Positions 10,940 to 21,309 of a stretch of 64,000 bases of DNA are shown here, one piece after another (within the stretch, counting starts at the first letter, position 1; each line of letters starts with the position of its first letter). The notes under the pieces were generated by a model. That model was not told the DNA's origin. It saw only the letters and a program-made list of their open reading frames with translations, and made no database searches. The position numbers were made by a program, and so were the translations under genes. The stretch comes from Enterococcus lemanii (GTDB taxonomy: Bacteria > Bacillota > Bacilli > Lactobacillales > Enterococcaceae): assembly GCF_016909125.1 (NCBI RefSeq), contig NZ_JAFBFD010000003.1, positions 37,611-101,610 of the forward strand, in the 5' to 3' direction.

Positions 10940-10952
10940 TAATTTTACCATA
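10940..10952 (-). promoter_or_regulatory. Extended -10 promoter candidate for ftsA-ftsZ
   Basis: The 147-nt gap between divIB and ftsA carries TATGGTAAAAT on the minus strand, with the TAAAAT hexamer at 10942-10947 and a TG extension. No good -35 is visible. A second promoter at this place is usual for ftsAZ in Firmicutes. Confidence 0.5.
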
Positions 10953-10998
10953 TTAATGTACCTTTGAGAAAGAAGTAAATAAAATTTATTAAATAATT

Positions 10999-12018
10999 TT
11001 ATTCAATCGCTTCACTCTCTGAACTCGTCGTCTCTTTTTCGTTTGCATAAGGGTACGAATAAATCCCTACCTCCATATCAACGACCCCTTTTTCAGTCAT
11101 TTCCTTCGCAATTTGTGGATAATATTTTAATTTACTTGATAAGCTTGAAATATTAATCAACACTTGATTGCCATCGTTCATAAAGACGGTTAAAAGTTCT
11201 TTATTTTTTTTCGATGGCGAAAGTTTGATTTGCGAGATACCATCTTGGATTTCTACGGGCAACTCTTTATACGCCTCTAATGTTTGACGAATCATTTTTT
11301 CATCTGAAAATGCTTCTAGAATTAAAAAATCATTGGCATAATTCGCGCTCGCTTCATTAATAATCGTGCCATTTTCTAAAATAGGCAAATACTGACTGCC
11401 CTTCGCTAAAAAAGCAACTTCCTGATGCTCCGTGACTTCTATAACAAATTGATTCCAATTGGTTAATCGTACGTGGATTTGCTGAATACGCGGATTACTA
11501 GTTTCAATATTTTTTGCGACTGCTTGTCGTTTGAAAAATTGAGGCCATAATCGTGCGTTGGTTTCTAGTTCTGACGTCTCTATGATTTCTTGTGTCGCTA
11601 CATTCGTATTCCCAGTAACCATAATTTTTGAAAGACGATTTAATGGTGAAAGTGTATAAATTGCGCCAGTTAGTGGTATTAAAAACAATAACGTCAAAAA
11701 TAACAAACGCCTTTTCAACTTCTTATCTCGATAAGCTTTTAAATTAGGTAAATAATCAGAAAACGATTGAAAAAAAGGCGCTGGTTTTTTTTCTTGTTCA
11801 TCGAATTCTTTTAGTGTTTCCGTGTCACTTGCAACAATCTCTTCTACTTTTTGCTCAGATGCTCGTTCTTCTTTTACTTCTTCTTGCGCAAGAAATGGTT
11901 CTTCTTTTTCTACGATTCCTTTTTCGGCTAAATAAAGTTGGTGTTCTTTTTGCCAAGGAGTCAATTCAAGTTCTTCATTTGTTCCAGGTTGCTTGTTTTG
12001 TTTTTCAGGAGTATCCAC
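10999..12018 (-). CDS. divIB: Cell-division protein DivIB (FtsQ)
   Basis: Bitopic membrane protein of the divisome, partner of FtsL and DivIC. A charged cytoplasmic region of about 105 residues is followed by one transmembrane helix (LLFLTLLFLIPLTGAIYTL), then an extracellular POTRA domain starting at LNRLSKIMVTGNTNV and a beta domain. The start is GTG at 12018 with AGGAGG eight bases upstream. The last residues are acidic and Ser/Thr-rich. It sits 17 nt downstream of murG, the standard order. Confidence 0.94.
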   Translation of the reverse strand: MDTPEKQNKQPGTNEELELTPWQKEHQLYLAEKGIVEKEEPFLAQEEVKEERASEQKVEEIVASDTETLKEFDEQEKKPAPFFQSFSDYLPNLKAYRDKKLKRRLLFLTLLFLIPLTGAIYTLSPLNRLSKIMVTGNTNVATQEIIETSELETNARLWPQFFKRQAVAKNIETSNPRIQQIHVRLTNWNQFVIEVTEHQEVAFLAKGSQYLPILENGTIINEASANYANDFLILEAFSDEKMIRQTLEAYKELPVEIQDGISQIKLSPSKKNKELLTVFMNDGNQVLINISSLSSKLKYYPQIAKEMTEKGVVDMEVGIYSYPYANEKETTSSESEAIE

Positions 12019-12035
12019 CGTGCTTGCCTCCTCGC

Positions 12036-13133
12036 TTACTTACTCGTTAATTCTAACACGAGTTGATACAAACGATACGACGCGTCAACAATTCCTTGAC
12101 TGCTTGCCGCTTGTGCCATTTTACCATGTAAATCTTTATTTTGCATAATTTCATCTACTGTAGCAACTAAATTTTCTTCTGTCAATTCTTGATCTTTAAT
12201 CATTCGCACTGCACCGGCTTTTTCTAAAGCAGCAGCATTTTTTGTTTGGTGGTCATTGGTAACATACGGACTTGGAATTAAGATTGCCGGAATCCCTAAA
12301 CTCGTAATTTCAGCAATCGAAGTCGCACCCGCTCGGCAAATAACTAAATCGCAGTTAACCATCACTTCGGTCATATTATGAATGTATGGTTGAATTGAGA
12401 TATTCTTAAAAGCATCCTTCGTCATACCAATGGTTTCATCGATTTCATCAAAATAGCGTTTCCCAGAAGCATATAAAATTTGATAATCTTTTTTAGCAAA
12501 CACTGGCAAAGCGCCTAAAACGGCTTGATTAATTTTAAGCGATCCTTGACTACCACCAAAAATTAACACGGTTGGCTTACTTGGGTCTAAATTGTATTCT
12601 TTTAAAGCACTTGATTTTTGCATACCACTAATTTCTTGCCCACGTGGATTACCAATTAAAAGTGTTTTTTCTTTTGGAAAATAGTCACTTGCACTTGGAA
12701 AAGAAATTCCGACACGACTAACAAAACGACTTAAAAACTTATTTGTTAGGCCAGGAACACTATTTTGCTCATGGACGATTGTTGGAATTTTTAAGCGTGT
12801 TGCTGCGTACATCACCGCACCTGAAACATAGCCACCCGTCCCAATGACAACATCTGGCTGAAAGTCACGGAGAATTTTTTTTGCTTGTTGCATACTTTTT
12901 AAAAACAGCCAAATGGTTTTCAAGTTATCTGGACTTAAACTTCTCTTAAACCCTTGATTTTCTAAGGTCACAAACGGGATACCGATTTGAGGAATAATCG
13001 TATTTTCCATCCCACGAGTAGCTCCAATATATAAAAATTGAGCAGTAGGATTCTTTTGTTGAACATATTTTATAAAGGCTGTGCCAGGATAGATATGTCC
13101 TCCTGTACCGCCACCGGTAACAACGATTTTCAT
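12036..13133 (-). CDS. murG: UDP-GlcNAc:lipid I N-acetylglucosaminyltransferase MurG
   Basis: Membrane-associated GT28 enzyme that converts lipid I to lipid II on the inner face of the membrane. It has the glycine-rich N-terminal loop [12 protein letters not shown] (residues 6-17), the second loop GTGGYVSG near residue 97, FGGSQGS, and the donor-binding block [11 protein letters not shown]. Length 365 is normal. Upstream murD and mraY make and consume the same precursor pathway. Confidence 0.96.
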   Translation of the reverse strand: MKIVVTGGGTGGHIYPGTAFIKYVQQKNPTAQFLYIGATRGMENTIIPQIGIPFVTLENQGFKRSLSPDNLKTIWLFLKSMQQAKKILRDFQPDVVIGTGGYVSGAVMYAATRLKIPTIVHEQNSVPGLTNKFLSRFVSRVGISFPSASDYFPKEKTLLIGNPRGQEISGMQKSSALKEYNLDPSKPTVLIFGGSQGSLKINQAVLGALPVFAKKDYQILYASGKRYFDEIDETIGMTKDAFKNISIQPYIHNMTEVMVNCDLVICRAGATSIAEITSLGIPAILIPSPYVTNDHQTKNAAALEKAGAVRMIKDQELTEENLVATVDEIMQNKDLHGKMAQAASSQGIVDASYRLYQLVLELTSK

Positions 13134-13158
13134 TGTGGCACTTCTCTCCTTCTTTTGA

Positions 13159-14520
13159 TTAATTTAAAGTTTGGACAGCATCAATAAAGGCTTGCCCACG
13201 TACTTCAAAGTTTGGGTATTGATCCCAACTCGCATTGGCCGGAGAAAGCAAGACACTCTCACCTGGCTGAGCAATTTTTTGCGCCTCTTTGACAGCGGTA
13301 GACACATCGTCTGTCAAAACAATGCAAGAAATTTTTGCTGCTTTTGCTGCTTCAGCCAGCTTTTCTTTCGTCTCGCCAAACAAAATGACAGCTTTTAACT
13401 GGCATAAATCTGGTACAAGTTCGTCAAACGAATTCCCTCTATCAAGACCACCAGCTAATAAAATCACTTTTTCTTTCTCAAAACCACTCAAAGCCATTTT
13501 AGTTGCTAGAATATTCGTTGCTTTTGAATCATTGTAATATTTCACACCAGCTACTTGCCCAACATACTGTGTACGATGCGGCACGCCAGAAAACTTTTCT
13601 AACGTTTGAATAATCTCTTCATTGGCTAGCCCAAGTGTTTTGGCTACCGCTATCGCTGCTAACGCATTTTCAACGTTATGTTTCCCTGGTACTCCCAACG
13701 CTTGAACAGGCATTAATTTTTCTGTTTGATAATAAAGCCAATCATCTAAAACATACGCACCATTTAATACAACCTCTTTTGTTGAAAATGGAACCACGTG
13801 GGCTTTGGTCGTTTTGGCTAATTGCTGAATCTCGTTTTGATTCCAATTTAAGACTAAAAAATCAGTCGCAGTCATCTTTTGTTGCATGTGCCACTTGGCG
13901 TTGACGTACTCACTGCGATCGGTATGGTAATCTAAATGGGCATCGTATAGATTAGTCAATACTGCAATCTTAGGATGGAAGGTATCAATTCCCATTAACT
14001 GAAAACTTGATAACTCCATCACTAACCAATCTTCTTTTGTTACCTTTTTAGCAACAGAACTCGCCGGATAACCGATATTACCCGACAAAAAAGCTTGCCC
14101 TTGTGGGAGTCCTTGATTTAAAATTTGTTCAATCATCGTCGTTGTCGTCGTTTTCCCATTTGTTCCTGTAATTCCAATGATTGGTGCTTCCGAAATTTGG
14201 TAAGCTAATTCAACATCGGTAATAATTGGTAAGCCTTTTTTACGGGCTGCTTTGACAAAAGGGTGTTGATAAGGAATTCCGGGGTTTTTTACCATTAAAG
14301 AAAAATCTTCGTCTAACAACTCAATCGGATGACTCCCGGTAATTACCTTAATTCCTAGTGCTAACAAATCTTGGGCTTCGCTATTTTCTTCAAAAGGTTT
14401 TCCGTCATTAACGGTAACAAGTGCGCCCAAATCATTTAGTAATTTGGCCGCACTCATTCCGCTTCTAGCAAGTCCTAGGACGAGAACTTTTTTATTTTGA
14501 TAAATTGTTACATTTTTCAT
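13159..14520 (-). CDS. murD: UDP-N-acetylmuramoylalanine--D-glutamate ligase
   Basis: ATP-dependent Mur ligase adding D-Glu to UDP-MurNAc-L-Ala. The ATP loop [12 protein letters not shown], the lid region motif LSSFQL and the C-terminal [12 protein letters not shown] block are intact. A GTG at 14535 extends the frame, but GAGG is spaced for the ATG at 14520, giving 453 residues beginning [16 protein letters not shown]. Lies 62 nt after mraY with no visible terminator. Confidence 0.96.
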   Translation of the reverse strand: MKNVTIYQNKKVLVLGLARSGMSAAKLLNDLGALVTVNDGKPFEENSEAQDLLALGIKVITGSHPIELLDEDFSLMVKNPGIPYQHPFVKAARKKGLPIITDVELAYQISEAPIIGITGTNGKTTTTTMIEQILNQGLPQGQAFLSGNIGYPASSVAKKVTKEDWLVMELSSFQLMGIDTFHPKIAVLTNLYDAHLDYHTDRSEYVNAKWHMQQKMTATDFLVLNWNQNEIQQLAKTTKAHVVPFSTKEVVLNGAYVLDDWLYYQTEKLMPVQALGVPGKHNVENALAAIAVAKTLGLANEEIIQTLEKFSGVPHRTQYVGQVAGVKYYNDSKATNILATKMALSGFEKEKVILLAGGLDRGNSFDELVPDLCQLKAVILFGETKEKLAEAAKAAKISCIVLTDDVSTAVKEAQKIAQPGESVLLSPANASWDQYPNFEVRGQAFIDAVQTLN

Positions 14521-14582
14521 ATTGTTTATCCTCACTTACATTAGAAGTTCTATACTAGTTAATCAAACAATAAAATGACATC

Positions 14583-15551
14583 TTAAAGATTAAAATAAAG
14601 TAATAATGTGATTGCTGAAGAAAGAAGTGAGACGCCCCAAAAAACACCATCAATTTTCCATTCAGACCAACCACTCATCTCAAAATGGTGATGGATTGGG
14701 GACATTTTAAAAATTCTTTTCCCCGTTAATTTAAATGAAGTCACTTGCATCATTACGCTTAATGTTTCAATGATATAGATCAAGCCAATTAGTAACAATG
14801 TCCATTCTTGCTTAAGTAAAATTGACATCGTCGCAAGGAGCCCACCTAAAGCAAGCGAACCCACATCCCCCATAAAAATTTTTGCTGGCTTATGGTTAAA
14901 GCCGAAAAAGCCAGTCAAACCGCCAATCACACTTAAACAAATAATGAGTAAATCAATTTGGTTTTGGTGCCACGCAATGACTGCATAAGTTGCAAATGAG
15001 ATGGTCCCAAGGCCTGCAACTAACCCATCAATGCCATCTGTTAAATTAACTGCATTAGAAAAGCCAACTAACCAAATAACGACAAAAACAGGATAAAAGA
15101 AAGCTAGCGAAAGCGAATAACCAAAGAGATTAACCGTATGTGGCATTTGACTAGATAAAAGAACCACGTAAAAGACTAAACCACCAATAATTTGTCCGAT
15201 TAGTTTTTGTAAGGAGTTTAACCCCATATTCCTTTTTTTAAAGATTTTAATAAAATCATCTAAAAAGCCTAATGCGCCATATAAAAGCAAAATAAATAAA
15301 GAGATAAACAAGTAAGACGTAAGTTTGTTCTGCCAAGCGCCTACCCAAATACTCGTTAATATAATTGAGGCTAAAAAGACTGTTCCCCCCATTGTTGGTG
15401 TTCCAGCTTTAATATTATGCCACTTAGGGCCTTCATCACGAATTTCTTGCCCATATTTTTTCATTTGGAAATACCCGATAAAAAGAGGCATAGTTGCTAC
15501 GGTCATCCCAAAGCTACTTGCAATGGGTAAAATCATTTCTGTTAAGTGCAT
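14583..15551 (-). CDS. mraY: Phospho-N-acetylmuramoyl-pentapeptide transferase MraY
   Basis: Polytopic membrane enzyme that makes lipid I from UDP-MurNAc-pentapeptide and undecaprenyl phosphate. About ten hydrophobic segments are visible. The catalytic motifs are LDDFIKI, NAVNLTDGIDGL and the HHHFEMSGWSE loop near the C-terminus. The frame extends to a GTG at 15560, but AGGAG is spaced for the ATG at 15551, giving 322 residues, the usual size. Confidence 0.96.
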   Translation of the reverse strand: MHLTEMILPIASSFGMTVATMPLFIGYFQMKKYGQEIRDEGPKWHNIKAGTPTMGGTVFLASIILTSIWVGAWQNKLTSYLFISLFILLLYGALGFLDDFIKIFKKRNMGLNSLQKLIGQIIGGLVFYVVLLSSQMPHTVNLFGYSLSLAFFYPVFVVIWLVGFSNAVNLTDGIDGLVAGLGTISFATYAVIAWHQNQIDLLIICLSVIGGLTGFFGFNHKPAKIFMGDVGSLALGGLLATMSILLKQEWTLLLIGLIYIIETLSVMMQVTSFKLTGKRIFKMSPIHHHFEMSGWSEWKIDGVFWGVSLLSSAITLLLYFNL

Positions 15552-15567
15552 CGATTCCACTCCTAAA

Positions 15568-17769
15568 TTAATTCTCTTTGTTTAAAACAAAGTGCAGTTT
15601 TTCGCCTGTAATTTCGGCACCCACATCAATGCTTTGTTCTACTGCATACCCCTCACCGGTAAAGGTCGCGGTCATTGATAGTAACTTAGCTAATTTTAAC
15701 AAATAAGCTTTTGACCAGCCGGTTACATCAGGCATTTGAAGCGTTGTGCCATTTGTTAATAAAATAACTTTTTCACCAGGTAACAAACTCGCCTGATCTG
15801 CACTTGATTGCGCGACTACTTTATCACCATCACCAATTACAATTGGCACGAGACCTTTATTTTCTAAATCAGCACTCGCTACAGTCGGCGTTAAATTTCG
15901 ATAATCACTCACTTGCACTTTGCTTGATTGTGTTTCATCTGCCATATCGACCGCGTGTAAATCCATTGCGCGTTTTAACAAGGGGTTTGCAATTCCTGGA
16001 ATAATTAGTCCATCATAATTTTTTGGCTTTTTCATCGTAATATATAAGGTGTATTCTGGATCTTCAGCAGGTAGCATTAAAACCGTTGAATAAATATTAT
16101 CATATTCACCGGTTAGGTAACGACCACCTTCAGCAATTTGAGCCGTTCCGGTTTTTGCTGCAATCGCATAATTGTCAACGGTGTATAAACCGTAAGCCGT
16201 ACCATAATCTTGGCTTTCTACGACATCGCGCATATATTGTCGAACTTGTTGAGCGCTACTTGCCGTGACAGGATGTCCGGTTGTCTCTGTTTCTACTCGA
16301 GTCTCTTCTCCAGTTACGGGATTCACAAAGCGTTTAATGAAGCTTGGTTTTAACATTTCACCATCATTTGAGATTGCTGAAAAAGCTTGTAACATTTGAA
16401 ATTGCGTTACAGCGATTGCTTGGCCAAAAGAACTCATTGCTTCACTGACAATGTTTTTTTCTGGTAACTGCCCTTTTTCTTCACCGTACAATTTTGAATT
16501 TGTACTTTGACCAAAGCCAAAGTTTAATAGTGATTCTTGCCAAGCGTCTTCCATTCTTTGTTCAAGTTTAACCATCCCCACGTTACTTGACCAAGAAAGC
16601 GCTTGTCGCATTGTTATATACCCTCTTGAACCAGTACCAATATCCCAATCTCGAATATCCGTATCAATTAAAGTCATTTTCCCTGATTCGAATTTTTCAT
16701 TTGGATCAAAGACGCCTTGGTCCATTGCCGTTGAAACGGTCAAAATTTTCATCGTTGATCCAGGTTCATACGTTTCTTCTACAAATAAGTTTTGCCATAA
16801 AAAACCCTCTTTATCTGTTCCATCTTTTGTTTCAGGTTCAAATGTGGGGCGTTGGCTTAATGACACAATTTCATTTGTTTTTGATTTGACTAAAACGGCT
16901 GTTAAATACTGTGCTTCTGACTTCTCAAATGCTTCATCCATCAAAGTCTCCAAGTAACTTTGTAAACGACTATCTAAAGTCGTATAAATGTCTTGCCCGT
17001 TTTCAGCAGGAATTGTTTCTGCAACAGTTCCGGGTAAAGGATTTTGATAATTATCTTTTTGGAAAATAATTTCGCCGTCCTTGCCACTGAGTACATCATC
17101 ATAAACGGCTTCAAGGCCAAGACGTCCTTGTAGCGATTCCACGCCATCTTCCACTTGGATATCGGCGTACCCGATTAGATGGGAAGAAAAAATACCATTA
17201 GGATAAATTCTGGAAGGATGTTCATTAAAATACAAACCTTTCACTTCAGCGGCTTCCATTTTTGCTTCAATTTCTTGTTTTTGTTGCAGAGTGATATTTT
17301 TCCCGTTTGGAATATCAACTTGAAATTTGTTGTTATCTCGACCATATTCTAAGATTTCTAAAACTTTATTTTTACTAACTTTATTTCCTAAAACACCGGT
17401 TAAAATATTGGCTAATTCTTTAAAGTCTTTCTTTTGCGCATAGAGTTTTTTTTCACCCGACTTATAAGAATCATCCAAAATAGCATAGACAGAATAAGAC
17501 GTTGCGTCTTCGGCAATGACCACGCCGTTGCGATCATAAATGGTGCCGCGTTTTGCTTTTACTACTTGGCTGCCTTCATAAAGAGCCTTTGTTTTACTTT
17601 CTAGCGAAACATCTCCGACTTTCCCAACCGTTACAATATAGGTTAGACGAGCAACAAACAAAAAAAACAATCCAATACTCGTAGTAAAAAGAATAATTCC
17701 TACTTTTTTGCGATTGTTCTTCGTAGATAATTTTTGATTAGTCATTTTCTTTTTTATTTTTTGAATCAT
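15568..17769 (-). CDS. Class B penicillin-binding protein with PASTA domains (PBP2X/FtsI type)
   Basis: Septal transpeptidase. A cationic cytoplasmic tail is followed by a membrane helix at about residues 24-45, then the PBP dimerisation domain. The transpeptidase domain has SXXK (STMK, Ser near residue 338), SSN (WSSNVG) and KTGT (AAKTGTAQ). The C-terminus has two PASTA repeats (YRNLTPTVASADLENKGLVP and LQMPDVTGWSKAYLL). The 733-residue length fits the dcw-encoded PBP of enterococci and streptococci. It starts at ATG four bases after the ftsL stop. Named pbp2X, pbpC or ftsI in different species; the symbol is left open. Confidence 0.93.
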   Translation of the reverse strand: MIQKIKKKMTNQKLSTKNNRKKVGIILFTTSIGLFFLFVARLTYIVTVGKVGDVSLESKTKALYEGSQVVKAKRGTIYDRNGVVIAEDATSYSVYAILDDSYKSGEKKLYAQKKDFKELANILTGVLGNKVSKNKVLEILEYGRDNNKFQVDIPNGKNITLQQKQEIEAKMEAAEVKGLYFNEHPSRIYPNGIFSSHLIGYADIQVEDGVESLQGRLGLEAVYDDVLSGKDGEIIFQKDNYQNPLPGTVAETIPAENGQDIYTTLDSRLQSYLETLMDEAFEKSEAQYLTAVLVKSKTNEIVSLSQRPTFEPETKDGTDKEGFLWQNLFVEETYEPGSTMKILTVSTAMDQGVFDPNEKFESGKMTLIDTDIRDWDIGTGSRGYITMRQALSWSSNVGMVKLEQRMEDAWQESLLNFGFGQSTNSKLYGEEKGQLPEKNIVSEAMSSFGQAIAVTQFQMLQAFSAISNDGEMLKPSFIKRFVNPVTGEETRVETETTGHPVTASSAQQVRQYMRDVVESQDYGTAYGLYTVDNYAIAAKTGTAQIAEGGRYLTGEYDNIYSTVLMLPAEDPEYTLYITMKKPKNYDGLIIPGIANPLLKRAMDLHAVDMADETQSSKVQVSDYRNLTPTVASADLENKGLVPIVIGDGDKVVAQSSADQASLLPGEKVILLTNGTTLQMPDVTGWSKAYLLKLAKLLSMTATFTGEGYAVEQSIDVGAEITGEKLHFVLNKEN

Positions 17770-17773
17770 TTTT

Positions 17774-18181
17774 TTACTTCACTTTCCTTAAATTGTCACT
17801 ATGAATCGTCAGGCCTTTTTCTTCAGCAATTTTACGAATTCGTTCACTTTTAGAAAGTTCCGATTTTTCTTGTTCTAATTGGAGTTTTTTTTCTTTTTCG
17901 GTCGAAACATCTGATTGAATAATCGAAATATTATGTTCGATTTGCGTAATTGAAGTTCGTAAATGAATCATAAATAAGCTAATCGCTAATGTTGCGAAAA
18001 TTAAGCCCACTGCGATTGCTTTTTCTAACTTCGAAATGCGTTTTAAGCGACGAGCTGGCGAAAGCGGAACAACCACCACTTCTGGGCGTTCTGGCGTATA
18101 AAATGATTCTGCTTGTTGAATCATCTGCTCACTTGATTCATCTACTTGATAAGTATATTCTTCAAATTTTAATTCCGCCAT
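17774..18181 (-). CDS. ftsL: Cell-division protein FtsL
   Basis: Small bitopic divisome protein. One membrane helix (residues about 57-76, AIAVGLIFATLAISLFMIHL) is followed by an extracellular leucine-zipper-like coiled coil (residues about 80-125). The frame also opens at GTG 18190, but GAGGG is better spaced for the ATG at 18181, giving 135 residues. Sequence is poorly conserved in this family; the call rests on topology and its position between rsmH and the PBP gene. Confidence 0.88.
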   Translation of the reverse strand: MAELKFEEYTYQVDESSEQMIQQAESFYTPERPEVVVVPLSPARRLKRISKLEKAIAVGLIFATLAISLFMIHLRTSITQIEHNISIIQSDVSTEKEKKLQLEQEKSELSKSERIRKIAEEKGLTIHSDNLRKVK

Positions 18182-18206
18182 TTCTTTCACCCTCTCAGCT
18201 GACTGC

Positions 18207-19157
18207 TTAATCTTTCATTTTTTCTACAATTCGAAGTTTTGCACTACGCGAACGATTATTTTCTGCTAGTTCTTGTTCGCTTGGTACAATCGGTTTTCTT
18301 GTTATAAGTTTCAATTCTGGTTGAAACTCTTCTGGGATCATTGGAATCCCTGGTGGTAAATCTTGCGCTGTACTGTATTCTTTAAATATATTTTTTACGA
18401 TTCGATCTTCTAGCGAGTGGAAGGTAATTACACTTAAGCGTCCTTCTTTATTAAGTAGTGGGACTGCTTGTTCCAAAGACTCTTCAATCACGCCTAATTC
18501 ATTATTGACTGCAATTCGAATGGCTTGAAAAATCCTTTTCCCTGGATGGCCACCCTTTCTGCGAGCAGGCGCTGGAATCGCTGTTTTTATAATTTCAACT
18601 AACTCGCCGGTTGTTTCAATTGGCTTTAATTCACGTACCCGTTCAATCTCTCGAGCAATTTGTTTGGAAAACTTCTCTTCTCCATAGCGAAAGAAGATTT
18701 TTACTAACTCAGCATACGAGTATTCATTGACCACATGATAAGCAGACAATGGCGCACTTTGGTCCATTCGCATATCTAATGGCGCATCTTGATGATAGCT
18801 AAAACCACGATCCGCTTCATCAAGTTGTGGGGAGGAGACGCCTAAATCATATAAAATCCCATCCACTTTTGTGACACCTTGTTCTGCCAAGGCTTCTTTT
18901 AAAAAACGAAAATTACTTTTAATAAAGGTCACTTGGCCTTTATCAACAAAAGGTGCTAGACGTTTTGTCGCATGATCGATAGCTGTTTGATCTTGATCAA
19001 AGGCATATAAATGTCCTTTTGTATTGAGTTGTTGCAATAAATACTCGCTATGACCTGCGCCTCCTAGTGTACAATCAACATAAATACCATCCGGCCGAAT
19101 ATTTAACCCATCAACCGTTTCTGTTTTCATTACCGTATAATGTTGAAATTCTGTCAT
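18207..19157 (-). CDS. rsmH: 16S rRNA (cytosine1402-N4)-methyltransferase RsmH (MraW)
   Basis: SAM-dependent methyltransferase acting on 16S rRNA. It has the SAM motif [12 protein letters not shown] near residue 28, [13 protein letters not shown] and the C-terminal [12 protein letters not shown] block. GTG-ATG stand in tandem at 19160/19157, and the upstream GAGG favours the ATG (316 residues). Second gene of the dcw operon, 25 nt after mraZ. Confidence 0.96.
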   Translation of the reverse strand: MTEFQHYTVMKTETVDGLNIRPDGIYVDCTLGGAGHSEYLLQQLNTKGHLYAFDQDQTAIDHATKRLAPFVDKGQVTFIKSNFRFLKEALAEQGVTKVDGILYDLGVSSPQLDEADRGFSYHQDAPLDMRMDQSAPLSAYHVVNEYSYAELVKIFFRYGEEKFSKQIAREIERVRELKPIETTGELVEIIKTAIPAPARRKGGHPGKRIFQAIRIAVNNELGVIEESLEQAVPLLNKEGRLSVITFHSLEDRIVKNIFKEYSTAQDLPPGIPMIPEEFQPELKLITRKPIVPSEQELAENNRSRSAKLRIVEKMKD

Positions 19158-19182
19158 CACTTATGTCCTCTTCCTCTTCACT

Positions 19183-19614
19183 TTATAATCCAAAATCAAT
19201 CATTGTTTCAGCAATTCCATCAAAGGCTTCTTCTGCCTCTATCGAAAATGCTTGCCAACGCGCTTCATCCCAAATTTCAATTCGATTTGAAACGCCCACA
19301 ACAACACAGTTTTTTGTTAAATCTGCATGTGTTCTCAAAGACACGGGAATATTAATTCGTCCTTGCTTATCAATCTCACATTCGGTTGCGGCAGAGTAAA
19401 AAAAACGAACAAAAGTACGGGCGTCTTTTTTTGCTAAAGGCATCTGATTTAGTTTTTCTTCTAATTTTTCCCATTCTGGTAGAGGGTAGCCAAATAAACA
19501 GCCGTCTAATCCTCTTGTCACCACAAACTTTTCACCGAGTTTTTCTCGTAGTTTGGATGGCATAATTAGTCGGCCTTTTGCATCGATTGTATGTTGAAAT
19601 TCGCCCATAAACAT
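19183..19614 (-). CDS. mraZ: Transcriptional regulator MraZ
   Basis: Ring-forming DNA-binding protein of two SpoVT/AbrB-like halves ([16 protein letters not shown] at the N-terminus, [16 protein letters not shown] in the second half) that controls the dcw operon. The frame extends to 19629, but the GGGGGAG Shine-Dalgarno and the family N-terminus point to ATG 19614, giving 143 residues, the standard length. Its own operator lies immediately upstream. Confidence 0.96.
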   Translation of the reverse strand: MFMGEFQHTIDAKGRLIMPSKLREKLGEKFVVTRGLDGCLFGYPLPEWEKLEEKLNQMPLAKKDARTFVRFFYSAATECEIDKQGRINIPVSLRTHADLTKNCVVVGVSNRIEIWDEARWQAFSIEAEEAFDGIAETMIDFGL

Positions 19615-19653
19615 CGATTGCTCCCCCAATCACCACCTGATGCTTACAGTCTA

Positions 19654-19677
19654 CCACATCCCCCCACTTTCTACCAC
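19654..19677 (-). promoter_or_regulatory. MraZ operator: three GTGG repeats with a 10-bp period
   Basis: On the minus strand GTGG occurs at 19674-19677, 19664-19667 and 19654-19657, exactly one helical turn apart (GTGGTAGAAA, GTGGGGGGAT, GTGGTAGACT). MraZ is known to bind short G-rich direct repeats of this spacing ahead of its own gene. A further GGTGGTG is closer to the start codon. No convincing -35 and -10 pair was settled on in the AT-rich sequence upstream. Confidence 0.85.
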
Positions 19678-19763
19678 TTTTTATGTAAAATTAATCATTT
19701 AATTTGATTAATTTTAACCAATAAAAAATAATCTTTTTTCAAAAAGCACTTTTAAAAAACTTT

Positions 19764-20138
19764 TTAGCTTACCGAGAGTAAAATTAAGCTTAAAACAATT
19801 AAGGACACATGGACCACTAAAGCAAACAAAAAAACAGAACGCCAATACATTTTAAAAAAACGTGGAAATTCAATTTCTTCATAAAAATAAGCTTGGAAAA
19901 AAGCAATCCCTATACCTAATAAAGAAAGTGTTATCACTAAATAAGGAAACAAAGATTCTTTAAAAATCAAAAATGATAATCGATGAATACCAAATAGAAG
20001 AAATGGGACAGCTAAATCGGGGGTCTTTATTGAAAAACGGCGATCCAAAGAAGAGAGTGACACCAATAATCGCATTAAAAAAATAACCACTAGCGGAAAA
20101 ACATACCAAAAAATTAAACTAGGAAACATTGACTGCAT
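19764..20138 (-). CDS. DUF3397-family small membrane protein
   Basis: 124 residues with four predicted membrane helices (about 5-25, 40-57, 63-83 and 100-123) and no catalytic motif. It matches my recollection of the DUF3397 family, found upstream of mraZ in lactic acid bacteria. The start is the ATG at 20138, since AAAGGA is spaced for it; the longer frame opens at 20162. Function unknown. It reads towards mraZ across a gap of about 150 nt that holds the mraZ operator, so it is probably a separate unit. Confidence 0.72.
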   Translation of the reverse strand: MQSMFPSLIFWYVFPLVVIFLMRLLVSLSSLDRRFSIKTPDLAVPFLLFGIHRLSFLIFKESLFPYLVITLSLLGIGIAFFQAYFYEEIEFPRFFKMYWRSVFLFALVVHVSLIVLSLILLSVS

Positions 20139-20227
20139 ATAAAAATTCCTTTCCGTACTCACACTACTATATTCACTATACTTTATTTTCTTTACACATT
20201 TATGTCATTGGGTTAACGAATTTGTAT

Positions 20228-20233
20228 TATAAT
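20228..20233 (+). promoter_or_regulatory. -10 element ahead of the corA-family gene
   Basis: A perfect TATAAT lies 44 bases before the start codon. TTGGGT, 14 bases upstream, is the only -35-like hexamer and is too close, so the -35 is uncertain. Confidence 0.55.
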
Positions 20234-20276
20234 AGAAGAAACGTTCGATTGTTAACTTAAAGGAGGTAAACAAATT

Positions 20277-21233
20277 ATGTATACTTATTTTACTTTAAAA
20301 AATCAACAACTTATTATTCAAGAACAACAAGATGAAAGCACACTTTGGACGCATATTGAAAAACCAACTGAGCAACAAACGCACCAATTAGCTAAAAAAT
20401 ACAACTTACCCCAAGACTACTTAACGTCGATTTGGGATGACGCTGAAAACTCTAGAGAAGAGGGGTTACAACAAGAACATTTCAAAAAAGCGATTTTACT
20501 TTTACTTCAATTTCCACACGAAACATTGAGCGCAAACGGTTTTTTAACGTACGAAACGTATCCACTATCGCTAATTTTGACTCCAGACTTGAAAATTATT
20601 ACCGTATCTAATCAACCACCATTATTTTTTAGTTTCATCAAAGAACATCTTTTCCCTGAAAACGATATTCGACCAGAATTGAATATTTTCTTGCAAGTCT
20701 TATGGCGGCTTGTCCTGTCATACAATCACGCTTTAAAAAAAATCAAACTACATATTGAAGGAATCGAAAAACAAATTCAAGTTTCTACTGAAAACAAACA
20801 ATTATACCAAGTTCTTAACATCCAAAAAAGCCTCGTCTTATTTGATGCGGCGACAAAAGGAAACTTAGAAACATTGACCGCTTTAGCTAAAACACAAACA
20901 TTTCAAAAGCACCACGCTTATAAAAACCACCTTCACGATATTTTAGTTGAAGTACAACAAGCAATTACTTCTGTTTCCATTCAACTAAAATTCGTAAATC
21001 AGATGAACGAGACTTTTTCAGCGATTGTTTCAAATAATTTGAATAACGTCATGAAAATCTTAACTTCTCTTACCATCGTTCTTACAATCCCGACTATTAT
21101 TGGTGGGATTTTCGGGATGAATGTCGCTTTACCTTTCGCCAATCATGAGTCCGCTTTTTTAATTATTAGCTTGCTAACCCTTTTACTTTGCATCATTGCA
21201 ATTGGTTATTTAAAAAAGAAGAATCTTTTATAA
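20277..21233 (+). CDS. CorA-family magnesium/divalent-cation transporter
   Basis: 318-residue membrane protein with a long cytoplasmic alpha/beta domain and two C-terminal helices. The selectivity motif GMN (IFGMNVALPF, residues about 280-289) sits between them, and the cytoplasmic tail is basic (YLKKKNLL). Only the GMN consensus and overall plan are strongly conserved. Family members channel Mg2+ or export divalent metals, and the substrate here is open. AAAGGAGG lies nine bases before the ATG. Confidence 0.9.
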   Translation: MYTYFTLKNQQLIIQEQQDESTLWTHIEKPTEQQTHQLAKKYNLPQDYLTSIWDDAENSREEGLQQEHFKKAILLLLQFPHETLSANGFLTYETYPLSLILTPDLKIITVSNQPPLFFSFIKEHLFPENDIRPELNIFLQVLWRLVLSYNHALKKIKLHIEGIEKQIQVSTENKQLYQVLNIQKSLVLFDAATKGNLETLTALAKTQTFQKHHAYKNHLHDILVEVQQAITSVSIQLKFVNQMNETFSAIVSNNLNNVMKILTSLTIVLTIPTIIGGIFGMNVALPFANHESAFLIISLLTLLLCIIAIGYLKKKNLL

Positions 21234-21247
21234 AGATTCTTCTTTTT
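21215..21247 (+). terminator. Terminator after the corA-family gene
   Basis: The arms AAAGAAGAATCTTT and AAAGATTCTTCTTT, followed by T residues, overlap the last codons and stop of the gene. Confidence 0.8.
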
Positions 21248-21309
21248 CTCTTGAGTTCCAAAGGTTTTGGTTGTACACTTTGTCTATCAAGAAAAAAAGG
21301 ATGAGGATT

